This document shows, one piece after another, positions 35,727-45,631 of a DNA stretch of 64,000 bases. The position numbers were made by a program, and so were the translations under genes. The stretch lies in contig CAYVFI010000015.1 of assembly GCA_964450955.1 (NCBI GenBank), positions 62,001 through 126,000 on the forward strand, written 5' to 3'. Source of the DNA: CAYNWT01 sp964450955. Lineage in GTDB: Bacteria; Planctomycetota; Planctomycetia; Planctomycetales; Planctomycetaceae. Below the pieces are notes generated by a model. That model was not told the origin of the DNA and did not search any database. It worked only from the letters and a program-made list of their open reading frames with translations. Each line of letters opens with the position of its first letter. The stretch's first letter is position 1.

Positions 35727-38700
35727 ATGAGCGGACCTTCGGACGACCAACCTACTACCAGTGATCGACGTGGTGGCCGAAAGTTCCTGCTAATAGGGCT
35801 GGCTGTCGTAGCCATTGCCGGCGCAGTCGGAGCGACTTTCTTCTTCCGCGAAAAACCCGACCCGGACCAACTGGCCCGGTCCGCCCGCATCGCGTTCCGA
35901 CGCGGCAAGTACAAAGAAGCTTTAGAAGCCGCCGCAGCCGCGCATCAGGCGACTCCGACAAACAAACTGATTTTGATTGCCGGCGAGTCTGCTCAAAAAA
36001 TGGGCGACCTTGATTCAGCGATGACCTGGTACCGACGCCTCGAAGACGACGGCAGTGACGAGTACCAAAACGGAGCCGTCGCGCAAGCACTGTTGTGTCT
36101 CAACACTGGCCGGTTGACCGAAGCCGACAAGTGGTTCGGAATCGCGCTGTCGAACGAACCGAAAAGAACCGAACTCAACCGCTGGTACGGAACACTGCTT
36201 AACGCCGAAGGCCGTCGCTGGGAGGCCAACAAGTATTTCTTCAGAGCGGTGCAGCTAGCGATAGCGAATTCAATAAGAAACCGCGGCGCGTTTCTTGATA
36301 ACTCGACCATGGACGACATTTTCATGTTGGCCAACTTCGAGGCTCCGTTCGAAGACATTCCGCTTGCAGAGAAGGCTGCGAAAGTGATGCCGGACGATCC
36401 GATCGCATTGCTGGGTCGGGTTCAAAAGAAGTTCGTCTTCAACAAGTATGACGAAGCCATCGTGGACCTGAGAAAGATCATCGACAAGCACCCGGGCCTG
36501 TTGCAGGCGCACACCTGGTTGGGTCGCGGACTGTTGGATTCAGGCGGCCTTGACCAAATGCCGGCCTGGGCCGCGGCCTTGCCTGCTGACCACGACAATT
36601 TCGCTCCGCTGTGGCACATCAAGGGACTGTGGGCGGCCAAACGTGATCAAAACAAAGCGGCTGCAAGGTGCTATTGGGAAGCGGTTAAAAGAGAACCGGA
36701 TTTCGGTTCTGCCAACTACCAGTTGGGGCTTACGCTTGTCGCTCTTAAACAACCTGACAACGCAAAGCCATTTCTTGAACGGCACACAAAGCTGTCGAGT
36801 TACCACCAACTAACACACCCAATGTATACGTCCGGGCCGCAGGTCAAGACGCTGCAGCAGGCGATGGACATCACCGGCGAACTGGGTCGCAAGTGGGAGC
36901 AAATTGGTTGGTGCAATTTCCTTATTCGCCAGGCGCAGCAGGAAGGGAAGCCGCCGGAAGAACAGCAAAGGATCTTTGCCGCGTACCAAAAACTGGTACA
37001 GCAAGTCGCTTCTAATCCACCCAGAACACTTGCCGCCGCAAATCCGGCTCGAACTCTGGATCTGAGTTCCTACCCACTGCCCGACTGGTCGAAGTCTGAT
37101 TCCGGAAACGTACAGCAAACCGCGATAGATGCGTCAGCGATTCGGTTCGAAGACATTGCCAACGACATCGGTCTGGAGTTTACATACACAAACGGAGCAG
37201 ACCGGAAGAAGGGTCTGCGGATTTTTGAAGGAACCGGTGGCGGTGTCGCCGCATTCGACTTTGACCTGGACGGATGGAGCGACCTGTACCTCACGCAAGG
37301 CAGCGATTGGCCGGTCAATAAGACCAAACCAGGCAAACGCGATCAGTTGTTTCGATCAACCGACGGTGGGACGCGTGTTGAAAAGGTCACAGCAGAAGCG
37401 GGACTCGGAGATGCCGATTACAGCCAGGGTCTCACTGTCGGCGACATCAACAGCGACGGGTTCCCCGACCTTTACGTTGGTAATCTCGGCCAAAACCGAC
37501 TGTACCACAACAATGGCGACGGCACGTTCACGGAAGTTTCGGCTCAGATACAGGGGCGTTCGAACCGCTGGACGACAAGCGTTTTGGCAGCCGATCTTAA
37601 CACAGACGGATTCGTGGATTTATTCGACGCCAACTACCTGTCGGGCGACAAGGTATTTGAGCTGATGTGCGGTGAGGTCCAGCGAGTGTGTGCTCCGGCC
37701 GCATACACCGGCGAACACTGTGACGTTTACTTTAACGACGGCGCTGGCGGGTTTAAGAGTGCGTCCGAATCGACCGGGCTCACTAAAACAATCGGCAAGT
37801 CACTGGGCATCATCGCCGGAGACCTGGACAACAGTGGTCAGCTGAGTCTGTTCGTTTCGAACGACGGCATCGCGAATTTTCTGTTCGTTCCACAAGGCGA
37901 TGGGGACGATTTAAAATTCGACGAACAGGCTTTGAACCGCGGGATCGCGTTCGATTACGACTCACGCGGGCAGGCCTGCATGGGCATCACGGCCGATGAC
38001 TTCGACGGTGATGAGCTACCCGATTTCTTTGTGACCAACTACTACGAAGAATCAAACACGCTGTACAAGATGCTGGCCGGCAATCTGTTTGTGGATCACT
38101 CGCGCGAAGCGCAATTGCGTACGCCCAGCTTCATGTTTCTGGGGTGGGGAACGCAGTCGATTGATGCAAACCTGGACGGTTGGCCCGACCTTGTTGTGAC
38201 CAATGGGCACGTGGACGATTTCACGCACACCAACATTCCGTTCAGAATGCGACCGCAATTCTTTCAAAACAACGGCGGTCAGTTTAGCGAAGTCCAACCG
38301 CCCGCTGAATCAGAGTTCATGAACCAGCAACAACTTGGGCGCGGATTGGCCAGGTTTGACATCGACCGAGATGGCCGCACGGACTTCGCTGTCAATCATC
38401 TGGACACGCCCGCATCCGTCGCTCGCAACGTGACGGATGGCGCCGGGCACTTTGTAACAGTGCACCTGGTCGGGACCGAAAGTACTCGCGATCCAATCGG
38501 AGCTTCTGTCACGGTTCAGACTGCCGAACGAAAACGGACAATCCAGCTGTTCGCCGGCGATGGATTCCAGGCATGCAATCAACGCGTTCTTAACTTTGGC
38601 CTGGGCAATGCGGGTAAAATTGAACGCATGATCGTGCAGTGGCCGTCGGGTGTCCGCCAGACGTTTACCGATGTGCCAATCGACAACGAAATCAAGATTC

Positions 38701-38738
38701 GCGAAAACGTCGGATCTGTGTACACACTACCGAAATGA
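35727..38738 (+). CDS. TPR / FG-GAP (VCBS) / ASPIC-UnbV protein, paralogue 1
   Basis: 1003 residues from ATG 35727. An N-terminal membrane helix (FLLIGLAVVAIAGAVGATFFF) is followed by TPR repeats to about 430, then a beta-propeller region with calcium-type repeats of the form DxDxDGxxDL (DLDLDGWSDLYL, DINSDGFPDLYV, DLNTDGFVDLF, DFDGDELPDFFV, DANLDGWPDLVV, DIDRDGRTDFAV) and a C-terminal ASPIC/UnbV domain (FAGDGFQACNQRVLNFGLG, VQWPSGVRQTF). It would be an outer-face anchored protein, perhaps in adhesion or carbohydrate/protein binding. The next gene is a paralogue 16 bases downstream. Confidence 0.88.
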   Translation: MSGPSDDQPTTSDRRGGRKFLLIGLAVVAIAGAVGATFFFREKPDPDQLARSARIAFRRGKYKEALEAAAAAHQATPTNKLILIAGESAQKMGDLDSAMTWYRRLEDDGSDEYQNGAVAQALLCLNTGRLTEADKWFGIALSNEPKRTELNRWYGTLLNAEGRRWEANKYFFRAVQLAIANSIRNRGAFLDNSTMDDIFMLANFEAPFEDIPLAEKAAKVMPDDPIALLGRVQKKFVFNKYDEAIVDLRKIIDKHPGLLQAHTWLGRGLLDSGGLDQMPAWAAALPADHDNFAPLWHIKGLWAAKRDQNKAAARCYWEAVKREPDFGSANYQLGLTLVALKQPDNAKPFLERHTKLSSYHQLTHPMYTSGPQVKTLQQAMDITGELGRKWEQIGWCNFLIRQAQQEGKPPEEQQRIFAAYQKLVQQVASNPPRTLAAANPARTLDLSSYPLPDWSKSDSGNVQQTAIDASAIRFEDIANDIGLEFTYTNGADRKKGLRIFEGTGGGVAAFDFDLDGWSDLYLTQGSDWPVNKTKPGKRDQLFRSTDGGTRVEKVTAEAGLGDADYSQGLTVGDINSDGFPDLYVGNLGQNRLYHNNGDGTFTEVSAQIQGRSNRWTTSVLAADLNTDGFVDLFDANYLSGDKVFELMCGEVQRVCAPAAYTGEHCDVYFNDGAGGFKSASESTGLTKTIGKSLGIIAGDLDNSGQLSLFVSNDGIANFLFVPQGDGDDLKFDEQALNRGIAFDYDSRGQACMGITADDFDGDELPDFFVTNYYEESNTLYKMLAGNLFVDHSREAQLRTPSFMFLGWGTQSIDANLDGWPDLVVTNGHVDDFTHTNIPFRMRPQFFQNNGGQFSEVQPPAESEFMNQQQLGRGLARFDIDRDGRTDFAVNHLDTPASVARNVTDGAGHFVTVHLVGTESTRDPIGASVTVQTAERKRTIQLFAGDGFQACNQRVLNFGLGNAGKIERMIVQWPSGVRQTFTDVPIDNEIKIRENVGSVYTLPK

Positions 38739-38754
38739 CGAAACCAGCCGGACC

Positions 38755-41688
38755 ATGACCAGATCACGCCTGCTGGCATTACTCACCGCAATCGTTGTCG
38801 TCGGAATCGCTGTCGGCGCGGGTGTGTTTTACTATTCAAGCCCGCCGCCACCGACGCTAAAAGAAGCCCGCGCGATTCACAGAAAGGGCGACTACAAGGC
38901 CGCAATGAAGGCGCTTGATAAGATTCTTAGCGCCAACCCGGACTCCGAAGAAGCGCGAAAGCTTGCGGCACAGGTTGCAGTTGATGCCAACGATGCGGCG
39001 AAGGTGACGGAGCAGATTGATTGGTTCGCAACACGCGCACCCGATTCCGCGACCGCATATGCGCTGCTGATGGCGGATCGAAAACTCAACGCGAACGACG
39101 TTGACAATGCGGAGACGTGGCTGCTGCGAGCCCTGCAGTTTGACCCGACCAACATGTCGGCTTTGACTCAGTTGGGCCAAATGCTGACAGACCAGGGCCG
39201 CCGCTGGCAGGCCAGCCCCATGCTGCTGCAAATCGTAAAGTCAGGTAAATTTGACCTGACCCAACTGTTGCTCACCGCCAGAACCGAAGACATGCTCACG
39301 TTGCCACGTGAGTACATTGCGCAGCGTTATGCCGACCGATCACAGGTCGGGCCACTGTTGGGACTGGCCCGATTCGGCATCGCCACCAACGGCCACGAAA
39401 CGGCTGAAGAACTTGTTCGCGAAGTTATCCGGCGTCGGCCCGAAATTGTTGAGGCCCCTATTCGGTTATGCGAAATTCTTCTCGAAAAACGACCGGCGGA
39501 GTTTCCGGGGGAGATACGAAAACTTCCCGCAGAAGCCAAACAGCATCCGGCATATTGGACTTTGCTGGGAAAATGGTATCGACGACAAAACGAACCGCGA
39601 CTCGCGACCGCATGCTTTCGAGAAACACTGACGCTTGATCCGAACCGCAACATCGCCACGTTTCAGCTTAGTCAACTACTGGATCAACTGGGCCACCAGA
39701 AAACCGCCGAAGTCTTCCGAAAACGCGCGAAAGCGCTTAGCACTTTGGGAGCCGACTTGTCCGAGTTCTTCCAGGGGCGAGGATCGCCGGCTCGAGTCCG
39801 TTCTGTGTCTGATCAGATGGCCGACCTTGGCCGCAACCGTGAAGCGTTCGCGTGGGCGCAGTACGCGCTGCAGCAAGGGGCCGCCCAATGGGCCTCACAA
39901 CGATTAAGAGAGCTCGAACCAATGCTGTCCGATGACCCGCCACGGGTTGCAGCCGACGCCAATCCGGTTCGACTGCTAAGCAGTGCCGACTGGCCGCGAC
40001 CAAGCGACGCCGATCTGGATCGAGTTGCCGCAGGTGGGACAGCAACCGACTCGTCCGACGGCTCCGAAAAACAAACACCCATTCGACTGGCCGATGTCGC
40101 TTCTGACGCTGGCATTAATTTCAAGTACTTCAACGGCGCGGTTCCAGCCAGCGAAACACACCTGATGTATGAGTTCACCGGTGGAGGTGTGGGCGTGATT
40201 GATTACGATCTGGACGGCTGGCCCGAAGTCTATCTGCCAAATGGAACCAAATGGCCGCCGGGGCCCGACAGTGAATACCGCGATGGGTTCTTTCGGAACC
40301 AACAGTCCACGTTTGTTAATGTTGCCGCGATTGCCGGCCTTGTGGAATCGGGTTTTGGTCAAGGTGTGAGTGTCGGCGATTTTGACTGCGACGGGTTCCC
40401 GGACATCTACGTCGCCAATACGAATCGCAACCAACTGTGGCGGAACAACGGTGATGGCACATTCGTAGACGCCACGGAATCGGCAGGCTTGAACACGTCC
40501 GTTTGGACAACCAGTTGCCTGATCGCAGACTTAAACAAGGACGGCCTGCCTGATCTTTATGACGCCAACTTCCTGACCGGCGCTGATGTGTTCACGCGGG
40601 TTTGTGATGAAGATGGCCGGCCGCGTTCGTGCCCTCCGGCGGAATTCCCTGGCGAACGCGATTGTGTTCTTCTGAACCGAGGCGATGGCACCTTTGCCAA
40701 CGTCACCGAAACAGCCGGGGTGACCCATCCGAAAAGTAACAGCCTTGGAATTGTTGCCGCTGACTTTGATGGTTCTCGGCAGTTGAATTTGTTTCTCGCC
40801 AATGACAGCGTCCCGAATTTCTACTACATGAACGAATCGACGCCCGATTCAATCGTGCTCAGCGAATCGGCTATCGGAGCCGGGCTGAACGTAGACTACG
40901 CGGGTAAATCGCAGGCCTGCATGGGTGTCGGGATTGCTGATATCGATGCGAACGGGCTGCTGGACTTGTTCATTACAAACTTCCACAACGAATCCAACGC
41001 GTTGTACATGCAGCAAGCCGAGAACCTGTTTAGCGATGAATGCCGACCCTCAAACATTCGTGCGGTCAGTCAGGAGATGCTGGGCTTCGGAACACAGTTT
41101 CTGGACATCGACCTGGACGGGTGGCCGGACCTGGTCATTACCAACGGACACGTTGACGACTTCACGCATGAAGGAACCAACTACCAAATGCGACCTCAGA
41201 TCCTCCGGCATACAGGAGGAGAGAACGTTCAGTTTATTGAACAGAAACCGACGCCTGTTGGACCGTACTTTGCCAGCAAGCACCTTGGGCGCGGTCTGGC
41301 TCGACTGGATTTCAATCGCGACGGACTGGATGACTATGGCGTTTCGCATCTGGATTCACCCTTTGCTCTGGTTCGAAACGAAACGGAAGCACACGGAAAT
41401 TTCGTGAGCCTGCGTTTGGTAGCCACAACGACATCCCGAGCCGCAATCGGAGCCGTTGTACGCGTGACTGCGGGCGATCGCACTTACATGCATCAACTAA
41501 CAGCCGGTGATGGATACATGGCTTCCAACGAACGCCGATTAACGGTTGGACTTGGGCAGAGCGACCAGGCGTGCACGATCGAGGTAACCTGGATGTCCGG
41601 GAAAGTCGAAGCGTTTGGTCAGGTTGAACCAAACACACACTCAATCCTGGTAGAGAGTTTGGGCAGAACTCTGACAGAACCCGAATAG
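38755..41688 (+). CDS. TPR / FG-GAP (VCBS) / ASPIC-UnbV protein, paralogue 2
   Basis: 977 residues from ATG 38755 (the open frame overlaps the preceding gene, but the membrane helix LLALLTAIVVVGIAVGAGVF must be N-terminal). Same architecture as the upstream gene: TPR region, FG-GAP repeats (DYDLDGWPEVYL, DFDCDGFPDIYV, DLNKDGLPDLYD, DIDLDGWPDLVI, DFNRDGLDDYGV) and ASPIC/UnbV end (TAGDGYMASNERRLTVGLG). Shared segments such as GWPDL(V)(V/I)TNGHVDDFTH show tandem duplication followed by strong divergence. glgC follows 63 bases later. Confidence 0.88.
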   Translation: MTRSRLLALLTAIVVVGIAVGAGVFYYSSPPPPTLKEARAIHRKGDYKAAMKALDKILSANPDSEEARKLAAQVAVDANDAAKVTEQIDWFATRAPDSATAYALLMADRKLNANDVDNAETWLLRALQFDPTNMSALTQLGQMLTDQGRRWQASPMLLQIVKSGKFDLTQLLLTARTEDMLTLPREYIAQRYADRSQVGPLLGLARFGIATNGHETAEELVREVIRRRPEIVEAPIRLCEILLEKRPAEFPGEIRKLPAEAKQHPAYWTLLGKWYRRQNEPRLATACFRETLTLDPNRNIATFQLSQLLDQLGHQKTAEVFRKRAKALSTLGADLSEFFQGRGSPARVRSVSDQMADLGRNREAFAWAQYALQQGAAQWASQRLRELEPMLSDDPPRVAADANPVRLLSSADWPRPSDADLDRVAAGGTATDSSDGSEKQTPIRLADVASDAGINFKYFNGAVPASETHLMYEFTGGGVGVIDYDLDGWPEVYLPNGTKWPPGPDSEYRDGFFRNQQSTFVNVAAIAGLVESGFGQGVSVGDFDCDGFPDIYVANTNRNQLWRNNGDGTFVDATESAGLNTSVWTTSCLIADLNKDGLPDLYDANFLTGADVFTRVCDEDGRPRSCPPAEFPGERDCVLLNRGDGTFANVTETAGVTHPKSNSLGIVAADFDGSRQLNLFLANDSVPNFYYMNESTPDSIVLSESAIGAGLNVDYAGKSQACMGVGIADIDANGLLDLFITNFHNESNALYMQQAENLFSDECRPSNIRAVSQEMLGFGTQFLDIDLDGWPDLVITNGHVDDFTHEGTNYQMRPQILRHTGGENVQFIEQKPTPVGPYFASKHLGRGLARLDFNRDGLDDYGVSHLDSPFALVRNETEAHGNFVSLRLVATTTSRAAIGAVVRVTAGDRTYMHQLTAGDGYMASNERRLTVGLGQSDQACTIEVTWMSGKVEAFGQVEPNTHSILVESLGRTLTEPE

Positions 41689-41751
41689 TTGGTTGGAAAA
41701 CAGCGTTGGCAACGACAGAATCCTGCATAGGAATCATTGTGGGAGCACTTG

Positions 41752-43014
41752 ATGCATAACGTAGTCAGCGTAATTCTTGGGGGCGGCAAAGGAACACGCC
41801 TGTTGCCTCTCACCGAGTACCGCTCGAAGCCGGCCGTCCCTATCGGTGGCAAGTACCGGTTAATCGATGTTCCAATCGCCAACTGCATCAACAGCGGTAT
41901 CAATCGCGCCTACGTGCTGACCCAGTTTAACTCAGCAAGTCTTCATCGACACATCCGCGAAACCTACCGGTTCGATTTGTTCCACGGTGGCTTTGTCGAA
42001 ATCCTTGCGGCTCAGCAAACCTACGAAGGAACTGACTGGTACCAGGGAACAGCCGATGCGGTTCGAAAACAACTTCGCTACCTCAAACAACCTGGCATCG
42101 ACTACGTGCTCATCCTGTCCGGTGATCAGCTTTATCGGATGAACTACCGCGACATGCTGCAATCGCACATCGAAGCCGGGGCGGATGTCACCATTGCGGC
42201 TTTACCCGTTGATCAGGAACTCGCAAAGTCTTTCGGCATCATGCGACTAAGTGATACCGGCCGCGTTGAAGGCTTCGTGGAGAAACCGCAAACACAAAAC
42301 GAACTCAACGAATTCCGTACTGCAGGCACTTGGATCGACGACCGCGGACTTAACAGTCAGGGACGCGAGCATCTGGCCAGCATGGGTATTTATCTGTTCG
42401 ATAGAGACACACTGGTCGAACTACTGGAAGGTTCTGACTACGCCGACTTCGGCAAAGAAGTTTTCCCAATGTCCATTCGCACCCGACACGTGCAAACGCA
42501 CTTGTTTGATGGCTACTGGGAAGATATCGGAACCATCCGCGCCTTCTACCAATCACAGTTGGAACTCGCCAAGCCCAACGCGCCGTTTGAACTGCTGGAT
42601 TCTGAATCGCCCATCTACACCCGACCACGATTCCTGCCACCAACGCGAATGGATGGCGCTGAGATCATCGGCAGTTTGCTGGCTGATGGTTGCACCATTG
42701 GTTCTGGTGCGACAATCGAAAACAGTTCCATCGGTCTGCGTTGCTGCATTGGTTCAGGCGTGACCGTAAAGAGTTCCATACTGATGGGAGCTGACTATTA
42801 CGAGAAGGAAATCGAGGGACAGATTCCATTCGGCGTCGGCGAAGGTACTCACATCGAGGGTGCGATTGTCGATAAAAACTGCCGCATTGGGCGGAACGTT
42901 CGCATTGCCCCAAGGGACGACATGCCCGAAGGTACCAGCGGCGATGTGACCATACAGGACGGCATTATCGTTGTTCGCCGTGGAGCCGAACTGCCCGACG
43001 GCTGGACTCTGTAG
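41752..43014 (+). CDS. glgC: Glucose-1-phosphate adenylyltransferase
   Basis: 420 residues from ATG 41752, preceded by GGGAG at 41740-41744. It makes ADP-glucose for glycogen synthesis. The nucleotide-binding loop is ILGGGKGTRLLPLTEYRSKP; SGDQLYRMNY and GFVEKPQ are substrate motifs; the C-terminal left-handed beta-helix starts at about residue 300 (GSLLADGCTIGSGATIENS). The allosteric-site motif KPAVPIGGKYRLID is typical. No other glycogen gene lies in the window. Confidence 0.95.
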   Translation: MHNVVSVILGGGKGTRLLPLTEYRSKPAVPIGGKYRLIDVPIANCINSGINRAYVLTQFNSASLHRHIRETYRFDLFHGGFVEILAAQQTYEGTDWYQGTADAVRKQLRYLKQPGIDYVLILSGDQLYRMNYRDMLQSHIEAGADVTIAALPVDQELAKSFGIMRLSDTGRVEGFVEKPQTQNELNEFRTAGTWIDDRGLNSQGREHLASMGIYLFDRDTLVELLEGSDYADFGKEVFPMSIRTRHVQTHLFDGYWEDIGTIRAFYQSQLELAKPNAPFELLDSESPIYTRPRFLPPTRMDGAEIIGSLLADGCTIGSGATIENSSIGLRCCIGSGVTVKSSILMGADYYEKEIEGQIPFGVGEGTHIEGAIVDKNCRIGRNVRIAPRDDMPEGTSGDVTIQDGIIVVRRGAELPDGWTL

Positions 43015-43058
43015 CCGTTTAGTCTTGTGCCGGTACGCAGCCAAACTACAAGGCCGAT

Positions 43059-43256
43059 CTACAAAGCCGATTCGTCCTCGGCTGGTGGCGGTTCGGGTTT
43101 CGACCTGGAACCGGGAAGACGCCCCGCATCTTTTAAAGCGCGGCGCAGAATGAAGTCCAATTGCCCGTTTGCACTGCGCAGTTCGTCCTCGGCCCAGCGC
43201 CGCAACGCTTCGACGATCCTGGGATCGGTTCGCAATAAAAATGATTCGCGGGGCAC
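43059..43256 (-). CDS. Small ribbon-helix-helix-like protein next to SPFH gene
   Basis: 65 residues. MPRESFLLRTDPRIVEALRR is followed by WAEDELRSANGQLDFILRRAL and a Pro/Glu tail. The pattern of a short beta strand and two helices, with ...NGQLDFILRRAL, is that of Arc-type RHH proteins, and I have seen such a gene annotated next to SPFH/band 7 genes. It lies 70 bases after the SPFH gene on the same strand, separated by a hairpin. DNA binding is inferred. Confidence 0.65.
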   Translation of the reverse strand: MPRESFLLRTDPRIVEALRRWAEDELRSANGQLDFILRRALKDAGRLPGSRSKPEPPPAEDESAL

Positions 43257-43287
43257 GGGCAGGTTCCGCTAATAGCAAGAAAAGAAA

Positions 43288-43313
43288 GCCGCCTGGCAAC
43301 TCGACCAGGCGGC
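43288..43313 (-). terminator. Hairpin between SPFH gene and RHH-like gene
   Basis: gccgcctgg (43288-43296) and ccaggcggc (43305-43313) form a perfect 9-bp stem, followed on the minus strand by a T-rich stretch (tttcttttctt). It lies 13 bases after the SPFH stop and may partly terminate, lowering expression of the downstream gene. Confidence 0.6.
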
Positions 43314-43326
43314 GTCGATAAGGGTT

Positions 43327-44286
43327 CTAGTTGTAAAGCGAACCGGTGTTGACGACTGGCTGAGTATGCCGGTCGCTGCAAAGGACAACCAACAGGTTGG
43401 AAACCATTGCGGCTTTGCGTTCTTCATCCAGTTCGACGATGCCGTCTCTCTTGAGTTGATCAAGTGCCATATCGACCATGCCGACAGCTCCTTCGACAAT
43501 CTTGGTTCGAGCCGCAACAACGGCCTGAGCCTGCTGACGTTGAAGCATCGCCGCTGCAATTTCCGGCGAGTACGCCAGGTGACTGATGCGAGCTTCGATG
43601 ACATCGACGCCGGCTTTGTCCAGACGCTCCTGAATGTCCTTCTGCAGTTGTTCGCACACTTCAACGGTGCTCCCACGCAAAGAGGTTTCATGATCTTCAC
43701 TATCGTATGGGTGACGACTGGCAAGGACCCGCAACGCCGCTTCACTTTGAACTTCCACAAAGTGTTCGTAGTCATCGACTTCGAACAACGCTTCGGCCGT
43801 GTCCACAACCTTCCAAACGACGACGGCTGAAATATCAATCGGGTTACCGTCGCGATCGTTCACTTTGGAGGGACGGCTGTTGGTGCGAGTCGCTGCCTGA
43901 ACGACCTGCCCCATCTCGTTCTTCTTTTCCGCCGTTGTTGTACTTCCGGTTTCGAAGTTGCGCACACGACGCGACAGCTTCTTCTTCGAATAGAAGGGAT
44001 TCACCCAATAGAAACCCGATTCAATGACTGAACCTTTATAGTCTCCAAACAACAACAGCACTCGAGAGTCATTTGGAGCGACCGCCAGAAAGCCAAACAA
44101 AGACAAGAATGCCGCGAACATCATCGCGATGCCACAAAGCACCAGAATCCCGGCGAGCGCACCGTCCGGCCCGTTAGCCGCCGTGATGAAGCAGCCTACA
44201 CCCGCAAAAGGGAGGCACAAAATCACCAGCAATGGGAACCAGCCCGACATCGGTTTGAAGGTTTTCTCTCTGATTTGCTCAACCAT
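43327..44286 (-). CDS. SPFH/band 7 domain membrane protein
   Basis: 319 residues. Two hydrophobic helices (PLLVILCLPFAGVGCFI, LAGILVLCGIAMMFAAFLSL) precede the SPFH domain (VLLLFGDYKGSVIESGFYWV; NPIDISAVVVWKVVDTAEALFEVDDYEHFVEVQ split over two strands; LDKAGVDVIEARISHLAYSP), then a helical region with LQRQQAQAVVAARTKIVEGA. Such flotillin/prohibitin-like proteins form oligomers in membranes and help in stress or membrane organisation. The gene is followed by a small RHH-like gene. Upstream, 44287-44765 (about 480 bases) holds no gene that I recognise. Confidence 0.9.
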   Translation of the reverse strand: MVEQIREKTFKPMSGWFPLLVILCLPFAGVGCFITAANGPDGALAGILVLCGIAMMFAAFLSLFGFLAVAPNDSRVLLLFGDYKGSVIESGFYWVNPFYSKKKLSRRVRNFETGSTTTAEKKNEMGQVVQAATRTNSRPSKVNDRDGNPIDISAVVVWKVVDTAEALFEVDDYEHFVEVQSEAALRVLASRHPYDSEDHETSLRGSTVEVCEQLQKDIQERLDKAGVDVIEARISHLAYSPEIAAAMLQRQQAQAVVAARTKIVEGAVGMVDMALDQLKRDGIVELDEERKAAMVSNLLVVLCSDRHTQPVVNTGSLYN

Positions 44287-44765
44287 CGTTGCTTCTTTCT
44301 CTTCCAGTCACACGATATTGCCGTGATACCGAACTGATATCACTCTGATATTACACCGTCAACGTCAAAAAAGGGTGCGCGGATCACCAAAACAGACAGA
44401 AATCTGAAGATTGTCCCCCGTAGAGAGTTCTCCCGGGACACGACCGACCGCTTCAGTCGACCGAGGAATTCCAAGCCCCACAACTCTCACGCCGGCCATC
44501 CAACAAGCGTGAATCGACCAACCCGTTGGCACGTGTTGCAGGGATGGGTAACGCATGACGCTTACCCGAGAACCGCGCGTCTACGCTTCATCATGTGACG
44601 GACGTCGCAACTCACCCACATCCGCGTGTGCCGAACCGAAGAACCGACGGGTAGGCTCGGTGCGGTTCCTTCTCAGACATTAACCGCGGTCGGCTGTGAT
44701 TCGGTTTGGAAGAATCATGCAACGGCCCGGTCTTCAAACGCGTCATGCAAAAGCGAACGGCGTGT
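44287..44765. other. Gap with no recognised feature
   Basis: About 480 bases between the SPFH gene start and the next minus-strand stop codon. No coding potential or strong hairpin was seen. The part next to the SPFH gene is AT-rich and probably contains its promoter. Confidence 0.4.
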
Positions 44766-45608
44766 CTACTTGTTGGACAAATAAATTCCGTTTGGCCGTA
44801 CCTGATGAACCATCTTCGCCTGCTTCAGCCCGGCAGACAGGACTTCACCAACGGTTGTGTTCTCAACAGACAGCTTGATCAAGACATCCGGATTCGAAGC
44901 GGCCGGCCCATCGACAATTCGAGTGGCCGCCAGGCCGGACATCTCAGTCAGAAACGCCTGCAGAGTCAGACCTGCGGACGACTCGTAGCTGAGCAAGGGC
45001 AGCGAAAGCCGTTGCTGTGTGGCCGCGATGCTGACTGCATCGCGTTCTGCCTTAAGTCTGGCTTCTGCCTCCTCGACGGTCTCAACCGGTTCCGGCGGCG
45101 CGGTATCGATGGCGGGTTCTGGTGCAACTGTTGCTGGAGTTGATGGCATCAGGTCTTCGGGAGCCGGTTCATCGACGGCCACCATCGGAACGTCAATGGG
45201 TTCCGATTCGCCCAATCCGGAAGGGGGTTCCGGACGGCCGGGCGCTTCCACGGACTCGGGCAGTTGTTTTGGTTCTGGCTGAGTGATGACAATAGCTGGT
45301 GGTTTGGCAGCGGGCTTTTGCTGTTCCGCCTCAGTTTCCTTCGGCCCACTGAAAACGAAGAACCCGAAGCCCAGCAGCAGTAAGCCGGCTACCGTCCACG
45401 CCACAATCTTCGGTGCCGAAACTGATGTAGCCGTCGCCCTGACAGCCACGCTATCCGGCGATCGAGCAACTTCTGAGCCACCACTGTGAACATGCAACGC
45501 CAGCGACGCCGCGCAGTCGGGGCACTTGAAATCGTGTTGTTCACGCAGTGGTCCACGAAGCCTTAGCCGACAGTGGCAGTCCGGACATTCGTGTTCGTAA
45601 ACCTGCAT
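44766..45608 (-). CDS. Zinc-ribbon membrane protein with STN-like C-terminal domain
   Basis: 280 residues. The N-terminal zinc ribbon is YEHECPDCHCRL with a later FKCPDC. One transmembrane helix (IVAWTVAGLLLLGFGFFVF) is followed by a long Pro/Glu-rich linker, and the last 60 residues (VLIKLSVENTTVGEVLSAGL and AKMVHQVRPNGIYLSNK) look like a secretin/TonB short N-terminal (STN) domain. Cytoplasmic ribbon and extracytoplasmic STN domain would let it bridge the membrane. No exact family known. The TPR-redoxin gene lies upstream on the same strand, ending 23 bases before this start. Confidence 0.7.
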   Translation of the reverse strand: MQVYEHECPDCHCRLRLRGPLREQHDFKCPDCAASLALHVHSGGSEVARSPDSVAVRATATSVSAPKIVAWTVAGLLLLGFGFFVFSGPKETEAEQQKPAAKPPAIVITQPEPKQLPESVEAPGRPEPPSGLGESEPIDVPMVAVDEPAPEDLMPSTPATVAPEPAIDTAPPEPVETVEEAEARLKAERDAVSIAATQQRLSLPLLSYESSAGLTLQAFLTEMSGLAATRIVDGPAASNPDVLIKLSVENTTVGEVLSAGLKQAKMVHQVRPNGIYLSNK

Positions 45609-45631
45609 TGCAGTTCGCTCTTATTCTGCCG

